DNA from: Emmonsiellopsis sp. PD_33
Taxonomy: Eukaryota; Ascomycota; Eurotiomycetes; Onygenales; Ajellomycetaceae
Assembly: GCA_032988165.1 (NCBI GenBank)
Contig: JANTQF010000214.1
Coordinates: 1 to 59,269, forward strand
DNA: 59,269 nt
Direction of reading: 5' to 3'
Below the pieces are notes generated by a model. The model did no database searches. It saw only the letters and a list, made by a program, of their open reading frames with translations, and was not told where the DNA came from. How positions within the stretch are numbered: position 1 is the first letter of the stretch; each line of letters starts with the position of its first letter. The translations under genes were made by a program, and so were the position numbers. Below, piece after piece: positions 44,981-56,423 of this stretch.

Positions 44981-46730
44981 ATGGCCCTCATAAGGAGAAC
45001 TACACATCCCTCTTGTGATAAGCATGGGAGACCTCGAACCGATTCAGTCACGCCAAAGGATCCGGCAATCCATGGTCCAACACCATCAACACAATCCGAA
45101 TACTTAAATGCAGAAAGTACATATATGGTTGATTTCGATCATTGGTTCCAGAATCCCAGCGCGCCACAAGAAGCCACCAATACCATCATCCCAGCATACA
45201 ACAATTCAGAGGACCTGTTGACAGCCGTCCAGGCGACCCTGGACATTCTTTCTGATAGGGTTGGAGGTCTATCTCCACCTTATTCTTCAAATGCAGTCTT
45301 ACAAACCAATACCCAGTTCTCAAACTATTCGCAAATAGAAAATGCACCCCCGAGCGCTGGAGTATACCTTAAGCCCCCTGAGCTCCCCTGGAGGGGAGCT
45401 ATGGGTTCAACTGGCTCCCAACGGGATGCATTTTCTTCCGCCACTCAGGCCACGAGGCCGGGAATCCATTATCCAGGTGCATCCAAGCTACCCCAATTGG
45501 AGTTACCGGGACAAAAAATGAATGTCACGCCTTCACAGGCTTTACATGATCCGCAAGGAAGCCGTGGTGTCGTATATGGAGCCTATGAATCCCCATCGAT
45601 TGGAGCATCAACCGCAAGCCCAACCGCAGTGTCGCCAACTGCGAAGAAACACGGATCATTGACAGAAAACAACCACATTGGATTCGGTTGCTCTTCCATG
45701 AGTGTGATGCCTGATGAAACGCCAAGCCCCAGTTTCCGGTCACGTCCTTCCAGCTGTGCCCAGTCCAAACAAAAGGCACAAGCTCCAAAACGACCCTATG
45801 AATTTGCCTGGGAAGTGGCCTCTGGTAACCCAGCACCATGGGAGCCCAAAAAGCGCCGGAGAACTAAAAAAGAAAGGCAGGCGACAAACCGGATTCGCGC
45901 CCTCGGCGGCGCCTGTGAAAATTGCAAAAAACAGCACCGCCGTGTATGTCCTACTACTAGTAACTCTTCCAACAAGCTCCCTCCACAATGGCTGATAAAT
46001 TGGTTAACGTTCCTTGTAACTAGTGCGATGTTGAGCATCATCCTCTAAGTGCTTCGTCCTCACCGAAGAAGCCGGTCGGTAAGGATCTCACTCTCGACAC
46101 CTTTGCTCGTACCGAAGAAAATACCCCTAGGCCGAACAAAGTGGACATGCATATTGACGAGTATATTCACAGAAGTTGCCTCGGAAGGATCCCCAGCCGC
46201 CATGTCCCCTGAAAACGGCGATCACGGGCCAAATCCTCCGGGGAAAGATAGCGACGACCAAACGCCAGGCACTGAGAGTTCCGTCAATGCATCCTCGCCA
46301 ACGATGCAACAACCGACAGAGGCAGTGCTGCGGTTGGATGTCCCGCACAACTTCGGCAACGCGGCGGCGGAAGTTGGACGCCAGTTTAGGTGGGTTCACA
46401 GAGACGAAGTGTTCGGGTTTCAACCAAGAGCGATTTTGGGCTAATAGATACATTTGTGTATGTTCTTATAGGAACGCTAGAGACATGGCACCACAAGATT
46501 CAACAAGCGCAGAGAGCTCCAGCTACATCTCTCCCCATGTATCCAGTACTCCCCCTGAGCAGAGTTTGCCTCTTGCAGTGGATGATAGCTACTTTGACGC
46601 TTCCCCGGCGTCCTTTAACGAGAGCCAGATCTTCCTAGATGAGACGGATGACGCAAACTTGCAGCTCTATTTATCGTGGTTGGGGGATGTATTCAACCCC
46701 TCCTCGCCGAATTCGTCTAATACCTATTGA
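44981..46730 (+). CDS. putative regulator with half a Zn(II)2Cys6 cluster
   Basis: Four exons (44981-45943, 46024-46078, 46173-46389, 46472-46730) encode 497 aa. A Ser/Pro/Thr-rich N-terminus of about 300 residues precedes a basic nuclear-localisation-like run (PKKRRRTKKERQATNRIR). Next comes ACENCKKQHRRCDVEHH, with C-x2-C-x6-C spacing exactly like the first half of a fungal zinc cluster; the second half (three more Cys) is absent and Ser/Pro sequence follows. Intron 1 splits the motif just before its third Cys. The C-terminus is acidic with aromatics (DETDDANLQLYLSWLGDVF), like an activation domain. A nuclear DNA-binding role is inferred. The start is the first ATG in the open frame; an in-frame ATG at 45126 (MVDFDHWFQNPS) is an equally good candidate and would remove 48 residues. 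Confidence 0.8.
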
Positions 46731-47206
46731 GCCGCGTTGTTCTGGTCGACTACAGTGATGGTAAACATCGCAGTCCTGGGAAACCCCCTCCCCCACCCCC
46801 ACCCCCAACCCCAACATGGTGCAAACCCATCGGCTAATGCACGCCCAATCGAGTTTATTTCTGGTTCAGATCGGTAATTTTTGATTTTATGTTGTTCGAA
46901 TATCGGGAGGCATCATCATATTGTGACGATTATTAGCATAGCGCCGGTGTTGGCGGAGTTTCCGTGGTTTTATTTTGCTCTGAGCCGTACTTTATCGCCC
47001 GCTATATGTGAGGTCTTTTTGTAAATAACGGTATTTCCCAAAGCCAGACAGGTGTCGGAGTTTTATTTCTCGGGATGGTACAATCTTTGTATTTCGCATC
47101 TATATTTCGACTTTCTCTTGCTCTCTTAGTGACTGGCGGCGTTGACGTGGCTCAAAGGGGACTTTCTTACCTTATAATCATTACTGAAATCTGATACATA
47201 TAACCA
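46731..47206. other. convergent intergenic region
   Basis: This contains the 3' regions of two converging genes and a C-rich tract (about 46790-46815). No gene is seen. Confidence 0.6.
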
Positions 47207-47698
47207 TTACAACGAAGCCGCCGCCTCGACAATCCCAGCACCACGGGCAGTAGCTTTGCTGGTGACGACAATCTCAACGGGATATTTCCACTCCATCACT
47301 TTGGCCCATCCTGTAACAAGAGCAAGACGCCGTTAGTAAATAAGAAAGGTTCCCCAGCGACAAGCTGACCTCCACGCCTTCACTTAGATCTCATACACTC
47401 GCTACGTGGGGAACCACATACCCCAATAAGCACACTTCCTCCCCAAAAACTTGCCCACAAACGGTATAATCACCATACTCAACAGCAATTCCAGCTGTTG
47501 TAGACTCTCATTCCACTCCCGCTCGGCATCGGACTCGTCGTCGCTGAAGTCGGCATCTAGCGAGGAATCAGAGGCGGAGACGGAGGGTAACGAGGCGATC
47601 TCGTCGTCGTCGTCCGAGAAGGAGTTTAATCTCGAGGCTAGCATATAGGCTGAGGCGGAGGGGGAGGGGGAGGCGAAACTAGACGTAGAAGATGCCAT
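47207..47698 (-). CDS. small mitochondrial outer-membrane-type protein, Mim2-like
   Basis: Two exons, 47698-47422 and 47310-47207, encode 126 aa. A Ser-rich start and an acidic segment (FSDDDDEIASLPS, DADFSDDESDAE) precede one hydrophobic helix, LELLLSMVIIPFVGKFLGRKCAYWGWAK in outline (about residues 70-97), then EWKYPVEIVV. An acidic N-terminus, one membrane span and the GK-x2-GR-K/R-x-AYW signature resemble fungal Mim2, a subunit of the MIM complex that inserts helical proteins into the mitochondrial outer membrane. This assignment rests on my recollection of the family, not on an alignment. It diverges from the eIF2-beta gene, sharing a 430-bp promoter. Confidence 0.7.
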
Positions 47699-48128
47699 GG
47701 TGGAGTATTCGGGGTAAATGAGGGTGGTGGTGACGGCGCGGAGAGAAGAGAGAGCGGCGTTCTACCGCAGCTGGATAGACAGTAGCATCAGCCCCTTTGT
47801 ATGGCGGTGTATCGGTGGTCACTGCAAGCAAAATGCTGCTGAAATGGCTGCCGTTGACAGTATCCAGACATCTATCCAGGACATGAAGCGCCATCTCGTA
47901 GATCTTGGCAGGCTGATGTTGCCAAGCATTTATGTCACGTGGGCTGCCGTGTCACGTGCCGCAGAATCTTTGATATCGCTGCGAGATTCGCCGCTTCGAG
48001 TGACTCAACCTCCAAGAAACCCGTCAGTATACCAGTCGCTGTATCTCGCCGTCTATCTGGCTACAGCTGTGTCAGGATCTATCTCTGCTATATCGCTGGG
48101 CTGCTGAGCTCGTCTGAAACAATTCACC
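47699..48128. promoter_or_regulatory. divergent promoter with two GTCACGTG boxes
   Basis: The 430 bp between the Mim2-like gene (-) and the eIF2-beta gene (+) must hold both promoters. Two identical GTCACGTG sites lie at 47934-47941 and 47951-47958, 17 bp apart (start to start). CACGTG is the E-box bound by basic helix-loop-helix factors such as Cbf1. Overlapping ORFs in this stretch are not believed. Confidence 0.65.
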
Positions 48129-49375
48129 ATGGCTGACACGGTACGTCACATCCCTCGATTTTGCCGATTCCTTACGCTTTTTCCCACATTGATTTCCCTG
48201 TCACCTCCACCAAGACCCTCTGTGCCTGTCCTGTCCCCGCCGCCCTTGCAACCATATATTGGGTGCGCAACTTGCAAAAATCGCAGCTACTAATTTGATT
48301 TTGTCTGTAAAGGAGGTTCCCGTCGAGAAAAAACACAGAAAATCCGTCGCATTCAGCGAAGGAACCACAATCATGGATGCGAACGGTGCCATCTCTGAGG
48401 CCAATCATGCCGATGAGAAAACCACTGCTGAGAAGCACACTGCCAGTGAGTCCATCTCCGGTGTTGGCTTCGTATCTATTTTCGTTCGCCATGTCGCTAA
48501 CCACCACATTCCCCCCCGCATCTAGCCTCCCCAGACAAGGAAGTCGACGAAGTGACCGAACTTTTCAAGGGGCTGTCAAAAAAGAAGAAGTCCAAGAAGC
48601 CCAAAGATACCGATGCCGATGGCGCTGCCGCAGATGGTGAATTCGATCCCTCAACGATGAAGAAGAAGAAGAAGTCGAAGAAGACCACAGACGCCGACTT
48701 TGAAGCCAAGCTTGCCGAAGCGGGGCTGGCCGAGCAAGACGCCGCTGCCGCCGCGGAGGAGAAGCCCTCCACCGAAGAGATCGTCAGCGACCTCGAGAAT
48801 GGCCGGGGCATCTGGGCACATGAAGCCACACAGCCCATCCCTTACCCCTTGCTCGTCACCCGCTTCTTCACCCTCATCCACAGCCACCATCCCGATATCC
48901 TGTCCAGCGGCTCCAAGTCGTACAAGATCCCGCCCCCACAGTGTCTGCGTGAAGGTAACCGGAGGACCATTTTCGCGAACATTGCCGATATCTGCAAGCG
49001 GATGAAGCGGTCGGAGGATCACGTTATGCAGTTCTTGTTTGCGGAGTTGGTGACGAGTGGCAGTGTGGATGGAAGCAGGAGATTGGTTATTAAGGGACGT
49101 TTCCAGCAGAAGCAGATTGAGAACGTGCTACGGAGATATATTGGTATGTTTCCCCTTTAGGTCTATAAACTCAAGCGAAGTATATTTGCTAACTTTCCCT
49201 AACAGTCGAATACGTCACCTGCAAAACATGTCGCAGCCCAGACACAGAACTCAACAAGGGAGAGAATCGTCTGTACTTCGTCACATGTAACTCTTGCGGA
49301 TCCAGACGTTCCGTCACTGCAATCAAGACCGGTTTCCGTGGCCAAGTCGGACGGCGGAAGAGGCAGCAGGGCTAG
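48129..49375 (+). CDS. translation initiation factor eIF2 subunit beta
   Basis: eIF2-beta is part of the GTP-bound complex that brings initiator Met-tRNA to the 40S ribosome and contacts eIF5 and eIF2B. Four exons (48129-48140, 48313-48445, 48526-49143, 49206-49375) encode 310 aa. Exon 1 codes only MADT. The N-terminal half has the lysine blocks that bind eIF5/eIF2B: SKKKKSKKPK and MKKKKKSKKT. The central domain includes NRRTIFANIADICKRMKR and VMQFLFAELVTSGSVDGS, and the C-terminal zinc ribbon is CKTC...CNSC, ending GFRGQVGRRKRQQG. Yeast orthologues have about 285 aa, so the length fits. Two lysine blocks are visible where some orthologues have three. Confidence 0.97.
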
Positions 49376-50331
49376 ATGGGGATTGGTGGTGTCAGCGGTC
49401 AGAAAATTTGCAAAAAATCGGGTAGTGGATGATAGCGGGATATTTATTTTCCAGTGCTCAAGAGCATGATGGTTAGCAAATAGCATGCATGTTTCTTTTT
49501 TGCTTCTCTCCCTGTCCACAATTCTGATACAGACCTCTCTTCCTTTTCCTCCCTATGGCCGTTTTTTATAGTACGGTATCCTATTTACTTTATTTGTGTA
49601 CTTGGCTTGGCTTCCTCTCTATAGCTTTTGTTGATGATGATGATAAGGTTCCTCGGGGCCGTGATTTTTTTTTTTTTTTGTTAAATGTCTTATCTACCTG
49701 TTTCTTCTTTCAAAAACTGTTCTGATCCTACGTATCGTATCCCTGCTTAGGTTCATATATTCCCCCCTTTTTTTCCTTCTTCGATTGCTCACCCTTTTCT
49801 TTTCTTTTTTGCTTTTGTTTTTACTTCTCGTCCTTTCTTCTCTACATGCGTTTCGTACATAATGTGTTAATCAAGTATGTGTGTCTACGAACCAGCTTAA
49901 CCAAGTTTTGTTTTTCGAAAAACCAGAGAGGGGAAAGGTAAATAAACCAGGGGGGTCGGGTTCACTTCACCTGAAGAAAACGCAAAATTGACTGGTGGTA
50001 CTCCGTAGACCAGATTGAATGACGGGAGGCGTAGGGGAAATTGAAACGATGGTTTGATAGATGGATATAACTCTCTCCCTAGCCAGGTGATATTTAATAC
50101 TATATAATTGCCGGTTTCGAGCATAGACGCACCGCGTAACATTAACTATCTAGGAAGATGTGTACATATCATTGTGGTATCAATCCCCAAAAGAAATGGA
50201 CGCCCGCTGGCTTCCCGAGGTCGCTAGTTATATACTTAATCATATCATCGTGGTAAAGGAGGTTGCCGCCCATTCTCACGCTGCTTGGCCCTACATACAC
50301 ATACAGTCCAGTCCCCGCGCGGGGAGATTTC
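49376..50331. other. convergent intergenic region
   Basis: A T-rich 3' region of eIF2-beta (poly-T at 49668-49680) and the 3' region of the ACS transporter. The ORFs 49897-50142 and 50169-50414 (minus) have no motif; none is called. Confidence 0.6.
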
Positions 50332-52110
50332 TCATATAGTAGGTGCAACCCTCTTCCGATCCGCCTCAATGTCCTTAATGTTATCATCCTCGCCCTCCCC
50401 ATCACCATCAACATTCGCAGCCTCAGCCGCCGCCGCCGCCTCCCTAAATGCTACCCGCTTCGGCAAGAGATACTTCATATCGATAAAATGCAACACACAC
50501 GTCATGATAATGACAACCACCAACAACGCCAGCGCCGACTGCCAGCCGTACTTATAGTACGGCGCCTGCGACGCTGGCCACGCGAGCACCTGCGACCAGG
50601 CGGAGATGGCATAGTAGCCCGCCACGGCGACGCCGACGATGAGCGAGCGCGCCTCGGGATCCTGCGGGATGAGGTCGGAGAGCCAGGAGAAGATCAGCGG
50701 CGCGGTGCCCAGGCACATGTACGAGATGAAGTACGAGGCGTAGACGGATGAGAGGGCGACGACGTTCGGGTGAGAGGTCCAGATGCTCATGATGATGCAG
50801 GGGACGATTCCGATCACGCCCTGTAGGACAATCAGCGTCCAGCGCGTCTCGAGGAAATCGGACAGTAGCGCCCAGATCCAGACGAAGAGGACGTTGATCC
50901 CCGACCCGCCCATGGGGATGGCATTGACCTGCGCCACGGTCCAGCGCGCGCTGCCGTCGGGGTTCTTGAGTGATTTGAGGAAGAGCCCGAAGTATGCGTA
51001 CCCCCATGTGCCGAGGACGGTGGAGATGTAGAGGATCGAGATGAAGTAGACGACCCAGCTGGAGAAGGTGCGGCGGATGCCGGCCCAGCTCATCTTCTTG
51101 GGCTCGGCGCGGCCGTTGCGGGCGAGGCGTTCCATGGAGAGCTCGGCGTGCTGCTTTGTAAACCAGAAGGCGCGTGGGTTGGGATTGTTGGGGAGATCGG
51201 GGAGCATGACGAAGCCGGCGAACCCCCAGATGACGGTCATGATGGCGTTGATGACGAAGAGCCAGCGCCAGCCAGCTAACCCAGAGCGGCCTTCCAGCGT
51301 GCTCACGATGGCGGCTTGCAGGGCACCGGACATCATTTGGCCGAAGGCTTGACAGGAGTGGTAGAAGCCCATGCGCTTTGCGAGCTCTGTGGGGGTGTAC
51401 CAGTGCACTAAATAGGGGATTAGCGTCAGACACTTGTAGGATTGAAAGGGAGGACAACGCGTATGCGACTGGGTGCACATACTAAACAGAGTCATCATTC
51501 CAGGCCAGGCGCTGCTCTCACAGAGGCCCAAGAAAACGCGGAGAACGTAGACTTGTTTTGCGTTCGTGGTCATGGCAATCAAGCCGGTTATGACGCCCCA
51601 CACAACCTCGAGGCCAGATAGCCAGTAGCTCGGTCGGACGTAGGTGAGAATGATTTGGGAGGGGATGAGCATGATACAGTATGCAATACTGAAATATGTC
51701 GAGAAGCTGGATACCGTTGATTAGCTCAATCAATTCTTTCCCTCATAGACGCCATGCGAGACTCACAAGTTAAGCTCCTGGCCATACAGACTCAGATCCT
51801 CTTTCATGCCCGAGACCTGGGTTGGAGTTAGCTGCTAATGATCTTGACTGGAGGAGTAAGGGATCCCTCACGTATGCATTGTTTATGTTTTGTTGATCAA
51901 GGTATTTAATCACTATACTCAGTATCAAATCAACTGCCTGCACTCTTTGCATTGGCGGATGTGATATGAGATTCGGCGAAACTCACCCTGGGAGATACAA
52001 CCGAAAGTCATCAGGTATATGTCCAGTCGCCGAACAAGGGCGGCCTCCTCCGGAGAGCGCACATGCTTCGTTGCCGTCTGCAAGCGGCCAAACCTCTTGA
52101 AGGATACCAT
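50332..52110 (-). CDS. MFS transporter, anion:cation symporter (ACS) family, vitamin/carboxylate type
   Basis: Five exons (52110-51987, 51912-51872, 51816-51767, 51706-51483, 51407-50332) encode 504 aa. The N-terminus, DIYLMTFGCISQ-VIKYLDQQNINNAYVSGMKEDL in outline, is the signature of the fungal ACS family (Dal5, Tna1, Fen2, Liz1, Seo1). RVFLGLCESSAWPGMM and HWYTPTELAKRMGFYHS are also family hallmarks. Twelve membrane segments are expected, with an acidic C-terminal tail (DGDGEGEDDNIKDIEAD). Known members import pantothenate, nicotinate, allantoate or related anions with protons. GIGIVP-type motifs do not fix the substrate, so it stays open. It is divergent from a DAO-type oxidase, suggesting the transported compound feeds that enzyme. 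Subfamily resemblance is nearest, I think, to Liz1/Seo1. Confidence 0.92.
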
Positions 52111-53045
52111 GTCTGGAGTGGCACAATGGCGAGGCGGTAGAAAAAAGGAGCAGGCGGCGCAGAAACGAAGACGGCTCTCTGGAGACCGCAGACCTGCTGA
52201 TATAAATACGCTGATCGGCGGGATTGACAGCTGCCATCATGCCATGGCGGTGGGAGTCGCGTGGGATAGCCGATATCAAAAGCCCATCCGGCTACCAGCA
52301 AGCGGGACCTCGCCGAGCAAGAGACCGCCAATCGGTGTAGCTTAGGTGTTTCCAAGTTCGAGGGAGGATACCCTAGCGATGTTAGAGGCTGGAGAAGCTC
52401 AGCATGGTGTACAAGCTACCAGAGACCATTCCCAATAAGCTTCAGCTCGGGGCAAAATTCCCGACCAAATGGCCAGTGGTGAGCCGCCTCTCGTATCTCG
52501 TTTGCATTGTCCCACATGGTTATCTTGCACTGGAAACCGGTCAGTGTTGGTGATAGATTTTATGTTGAGTTCTTGCAGTCTGATGAAGCCGTCCATTTGA
52601 TTTAGTTAAGGGGTTAGCCCTAAGGAGTTTTCCGGAATAGGAAAATCAAACGACATCCAAACTCATCGCAACATTATCTTGATGCAACACGCCCTTTCAC
52701 TCATCCAAGGAGTCAAGGATTGCACCAAAGTCCAAGCGAGTGGATAGAGTCGGCCACAGCTAGTCCAAGCACTAATAAGAGCCCAAGGATTCAAGATTAT
52801 TCCGCCGTTCTCCACTGCTTCGTCTCTCGCCGGCTATTACCCCGCCCCTGAAAAAGAGGTTGGGTCCGCTGTGCTGCTGGAATCTGGATGCGAGATGCCG
52901 ACACGAAGAGAGGGGAATCGAAAAACCAATGGAAAAGACCATGGACGGCTATCGGGCCCAGAGTAAGATATATATTGGCCCTGGCATCGGCAAAAGAATC
53001 CCGCCATAGCCCAGATACCTCCCATCCGAACTACTCATCACCGCC
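52111..53045. promoter_or_regulatory. divergent promoter between ACS transporter and DAO oxidase
   Basis: 935 bp without a gene. For the oxidase, a TATATATT box lies at about 52968-52976, 70 bp before the ATG, and CCAAT is at about 52925. For the transporter, a TATTTATA-like box (minus strand) lies at about 52200-52208, 90 bp before its ATG. Shared regulation is plausible. Confidence 0.6.
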
Positions 53046-54809
53046 ATGGCCGAGCCTACAGGAGAGACATCCTCAGGACGAAGTCTCCCGCACCCAGCTC
53101 CGTGTCTGAGCTACTGGCAGCGGACAACTCGCGCATTCCCGCTATTACACGCGAACCGCAATGTCGCCGTTCCAGCAAGTGCAAAATATGTCATTGTCGG
53201 CTCCGGTCTCAGCGGTGCCCTAACCGCCTTTGAGCTTCTCGACGCCGGCGTAAAGGGGGACGATGTGATAATCCTCGAGGCGCGGGAAGCAGCAAGTGGC
53301 GCCAGCTCGCGGAATGCTGGACATGTTCGACCAGGTATTCAAATATTTTACATCTACCTCATGTAGAACCGTTTTTGTTTTTATACATGCTCTACTGTTA
53401 GTTCCACGATATATATAACTAACCCCTATCCAGACGCATTCCGCGGCTTCACCTTCTACTCCAAACTCCACGGCCCAGCCCAAGCGCTACAAATCATCGC
53501 AAACGAACGCCTCGTTCTCCAGCGCGTCGATGCCTTTGTGAAAAAACACAACGTGCCCTGCGACTTCAACCTAACCAGCACCTTCGACGTATGCATGACC
53601 TCCGACTTCGCCGCATACGAAGCAGCCAGTTTCAACGCCTACAAAACCGCCGGCGGCGACACCTCGCACATCAACATCTACGAGGGAAAAGAAGCAGAAT
53701 CCAAATCCGGCATCAGGGGAGCCATCGCAGCCTACCAATGGCCAGCGGCATCCATCCATCCCGCAAAACTAGCACACTTCCTCCTCCAAACAGCCGTCTC
53801 GCAGGGCGTCAGGCTCTTCACATTCTGCCCCGCGACCCAAGTGACGCAGAATAACAAGTCCTCCTCGCAAGCACAATTATGGGACGTCCACACCCCGCGC
53901 GGCACCATAACCGCCTCAAAAATCATCCACTGCACAAACGCCCACGCCGCCCTCCTCCTCCCCACCCTAGACCCCTACATCACCCCGAACCGCGCCCAAG
54001 CGCACTCCCTCATCCCCACCCCGTCACTCGCGGGCGCGCATGCGTTGCAATCTACCTATTCGCTCCGCTACAGTCTCGAGCACTTTTACTCCCTGATCCA
54101 GCGGCGCGGCGACGGGACTTTGATACTAGGCGTGTCGCGGATAAATCCGAACCTGTCGAAGGAGGCGGTGGCGGGGAGGCTGAGTACGGATGATTCGGGG
54201 TTTAGCGGGGAGCAGGCGGCGGATGCGGTGGGGAGTTTGCAGAGGGTGTTTCCGCAGCTTGGTCTGGAAGGGAAGAGGCATGGGGAGGGATTGGATCATG
54301 TGTGGACGGGGATTGTGGCGATGACGGGTGATTCGGTGCCGTTTGTTGGGGAGATTGGGGGTTTGCCGGGCCAGTTTGTCTGTGCGGGGTTTGGGGCTCA
54401 TGGTAGGTTTTATTATTATCATTATTTTATTTTGCTCCCCCCTCTCTGACCCCCCCCCCCTCCTTTAACCCTGTGAAACCTCAAATCTGGGCAGGATTTT
54501 CGCGTTACCCTGCCCCTCGCAGGTTTCATTCCATGCTATTCTGTCTTCCCCCCCGACCCCCAAAGCTTGTTTCTTCATCATAGAGAACCGGCTGACTGAC
54601 TAACTAACTTATCCATCTACCCAGGAATGGCACGCATCTTCACCTGCGCACCGGGCGTAGTAAAACTAATTCTTGGAAAGGAGTGGCGCGAAACAGGTCT
54701 CCCGGAATGTTTCCAGATTACCAAGGAACGGATGGCGAAGCTTGCTGCAGGGAAAGGGAAAGCTGCTCAACAGAGTGGTAGTAGGAGTAAGAGGGAAAGT
54801 AATCTATGA
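53046..54809 (+). CDS. FAD-dependent oxidoreductase, DAO/glycine oxidase family
   Basis: Three exons (53046-53334, 53434-54402, 54625-54809) encode 480 aa. A Rossmann FAD-binding motif, VIVGSGLSGALTAFELL, lies at residues 49-65, followed by DDVIILEAREAASGASSRNAGHVRP, a second FAD signature of this family; the SSRNAGHVRP end is typical of fungal DAO proteins acting on amines or amino acids. The late domain has GIVAMTGDSVPFVGEIGGLPGQFVCAGFGAHGMARIF, where the active-site/FAD loop GFGAHGM is conserved. The C-terminus is short and basic (SGSRSKRESNL) and ends SNL, which loosely resembles a peroxisomal PTS1, so peroxisomal location is possible but weak. The substrate is unknown. No signal peptide is seen; residues 1-45 precede the Rossmann fold. 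Confidence 0.92.
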
Positions 54810-55253
54810 GATAATTATTATGTGTCGGCTAGACTTGAGATACATACATACATATGCGTACTTATTGACTGATGATTTGTGTAATGAAACTTGATGAAAA
54901 AAAACAAAAAAGAAAAAAAAGAAAAACACAACAGGACCCGATTTTATTGCAAGACGAAGGAAAAAGAAGGGATTGGATTCCACTAGCCCAAGGTGATATT
55001 TGTTCTCCATATATTGAGGGGTGGGGGGGGGGCTATATAATTAACATTATGCTCAAGCGTATTAAATGAATTAATGTATAAAAATAGTTATCAAGGAAGG
55101 AAAGAAGAAAAAAGAACTTTTTTCCTGAGTAGGAGATAGGATAGGTTGTTTCCGGGTGGGGTTGAACATCTCTTTCGTTTTTGCTCAAAACACCGAAAAT
55201 GTCATTTGTATTTTTTCTTTTTTTTTAAAAAAAAAGGCTCAAATTATCCCCAC
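54810..55253. other. convergent intergenic region
   Basis: A-rich and T-rich homopolymers (54899-54930, 55210-55235) between two converging genes. These are 3' regions; no gene is seen. Confidence 0.6.
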
Positions 55254-56423
55254 CTAGTAATCGTAGCGGTAGCAGAAAGTCTTCCCGCCGATGGTTACTC
55301 CACTCATGGTATCCATGATATCGCGGATCTTGGTGGCAGCAAAAATGGGGCCGACGTTGACTGGTGTATCCATGGTCAGGGGGGTGCCGGTGGCATCGTT
55401 GCCGTTGATGGTGGTCCGGCGAGCGGGGTCAACGTTTTGCCATACGCGGAAGTTGCGGTCGATAAAGGTGTGGTGCATCCAGAAGATAGGGTCGCTAGGG
55501 CTGGAGGAGACGTCGGCCATGATGTTTCCAATACCGTTGTGTCCGTAGGCGTGGGGACTATAATGGGAGTTTCACGTTAGCTTATACATCGTCATTCTTG
55601 TTCCTAGCGCGGGGAGCAAAAAAAAAAAATCAACCTACCCAGTTTCAGCGCAGCTGTGCATCTCAGCATAAGTGTTTCGCGAGTTGCAGGTCCTGACATA
55701 GTCAGAGTTGCAATTGCTTGTCTGGCCTTCATCAACAGAGCGAGCGAGGCAGTGGGGTCTGTTTTGGTTGCCGGGCCCAATGTTGCATGTCAGCCCTGCG
55801 AATGCACCGTTGGTGATGCAGGCGGCGCTAGATGGCAGGCTGCCAAAATTGTCCCCGTTGAACAGGGTCGACTGGGCAAATCTGCCGGCATCCTTGGTTT
55901 CGTCCCACCACGGCAGAGCTCGGTCGAAACCGCATTCATCGCGCAGAACCTGCTCCCAGGTCCAAAGGAGGTAACGGTGCCAGATCAGGAATTTTTCATT
56001 GCCGTGGATGTTGTTCATGTACATTTGGTGGAGGCGCGCGAAATCCTCATAGCGGTTCTTTGCGGGTGAAAAACTTCCGGAGGATGGTCTATCGATCATA
56101 CACTTAATTGCGTTCATAAATGCCCTGCGGTCAGAGGTCGAGTAGCTCCGCCATTCGATGCGCCTGGCTGGGTTGGCATTGCATGCTGCTGTGGAAAATG
56201 TCGACACGCCAGGATCCTCCATCTGAGGAAGGATGTCTGTCAAGTTGAACATCTTGTCCAGCAGATCCTTGCCTGCCTTCGCATCTTCCAATGGAAGAGT
56301 TTGGAACTTCGGGATCTCATCGTTCGATAGCTTAGGGCTGAGCCGGGCAATAATGGACCCGAGAGACGGGGCTGCCGCGGCGGTCGCGGCCGAACTGGCG
56401 AGAACAAGAAGATGCCACCGCAT
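55254..56423 (-). CDS. secreted tyrosinase (type-3 copper monooxygenase)
   Basis: Tyrosinases oxidise monophenols and diphenols to quinones and act in pigmentation, detoxification or cross-linking. Two exons, 56423-55639 and 55557-55254, encode 362 aa. Residues 1-19 form a signal peptide (MRWHLLVLASSAATAAAAP). The CuA histidines are H132, H140 and H149 (LHQMYMNNIHG and LIWHRY). CuB has H264 and H268 (PHAYGHNGIG) and H291 in DPIFWMHHTFID. Cysteines in NCNS, TCNS and HSCAET suggest disulfides in a secreted protein. The length is that of the short secreted fungal clade without the C-terminal extension of intracellular pro-tyrosinases. The upstream TTG-led extension is not a start. It is convergent with the oxidase gene. 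Confidence 0.93.

Noticed and set aside
50552..51478. 308-aa minus ORF overlapping the ACS transporter
   Set aside because: Arg/Leu/His-rich shadow frame of the transporter exon.
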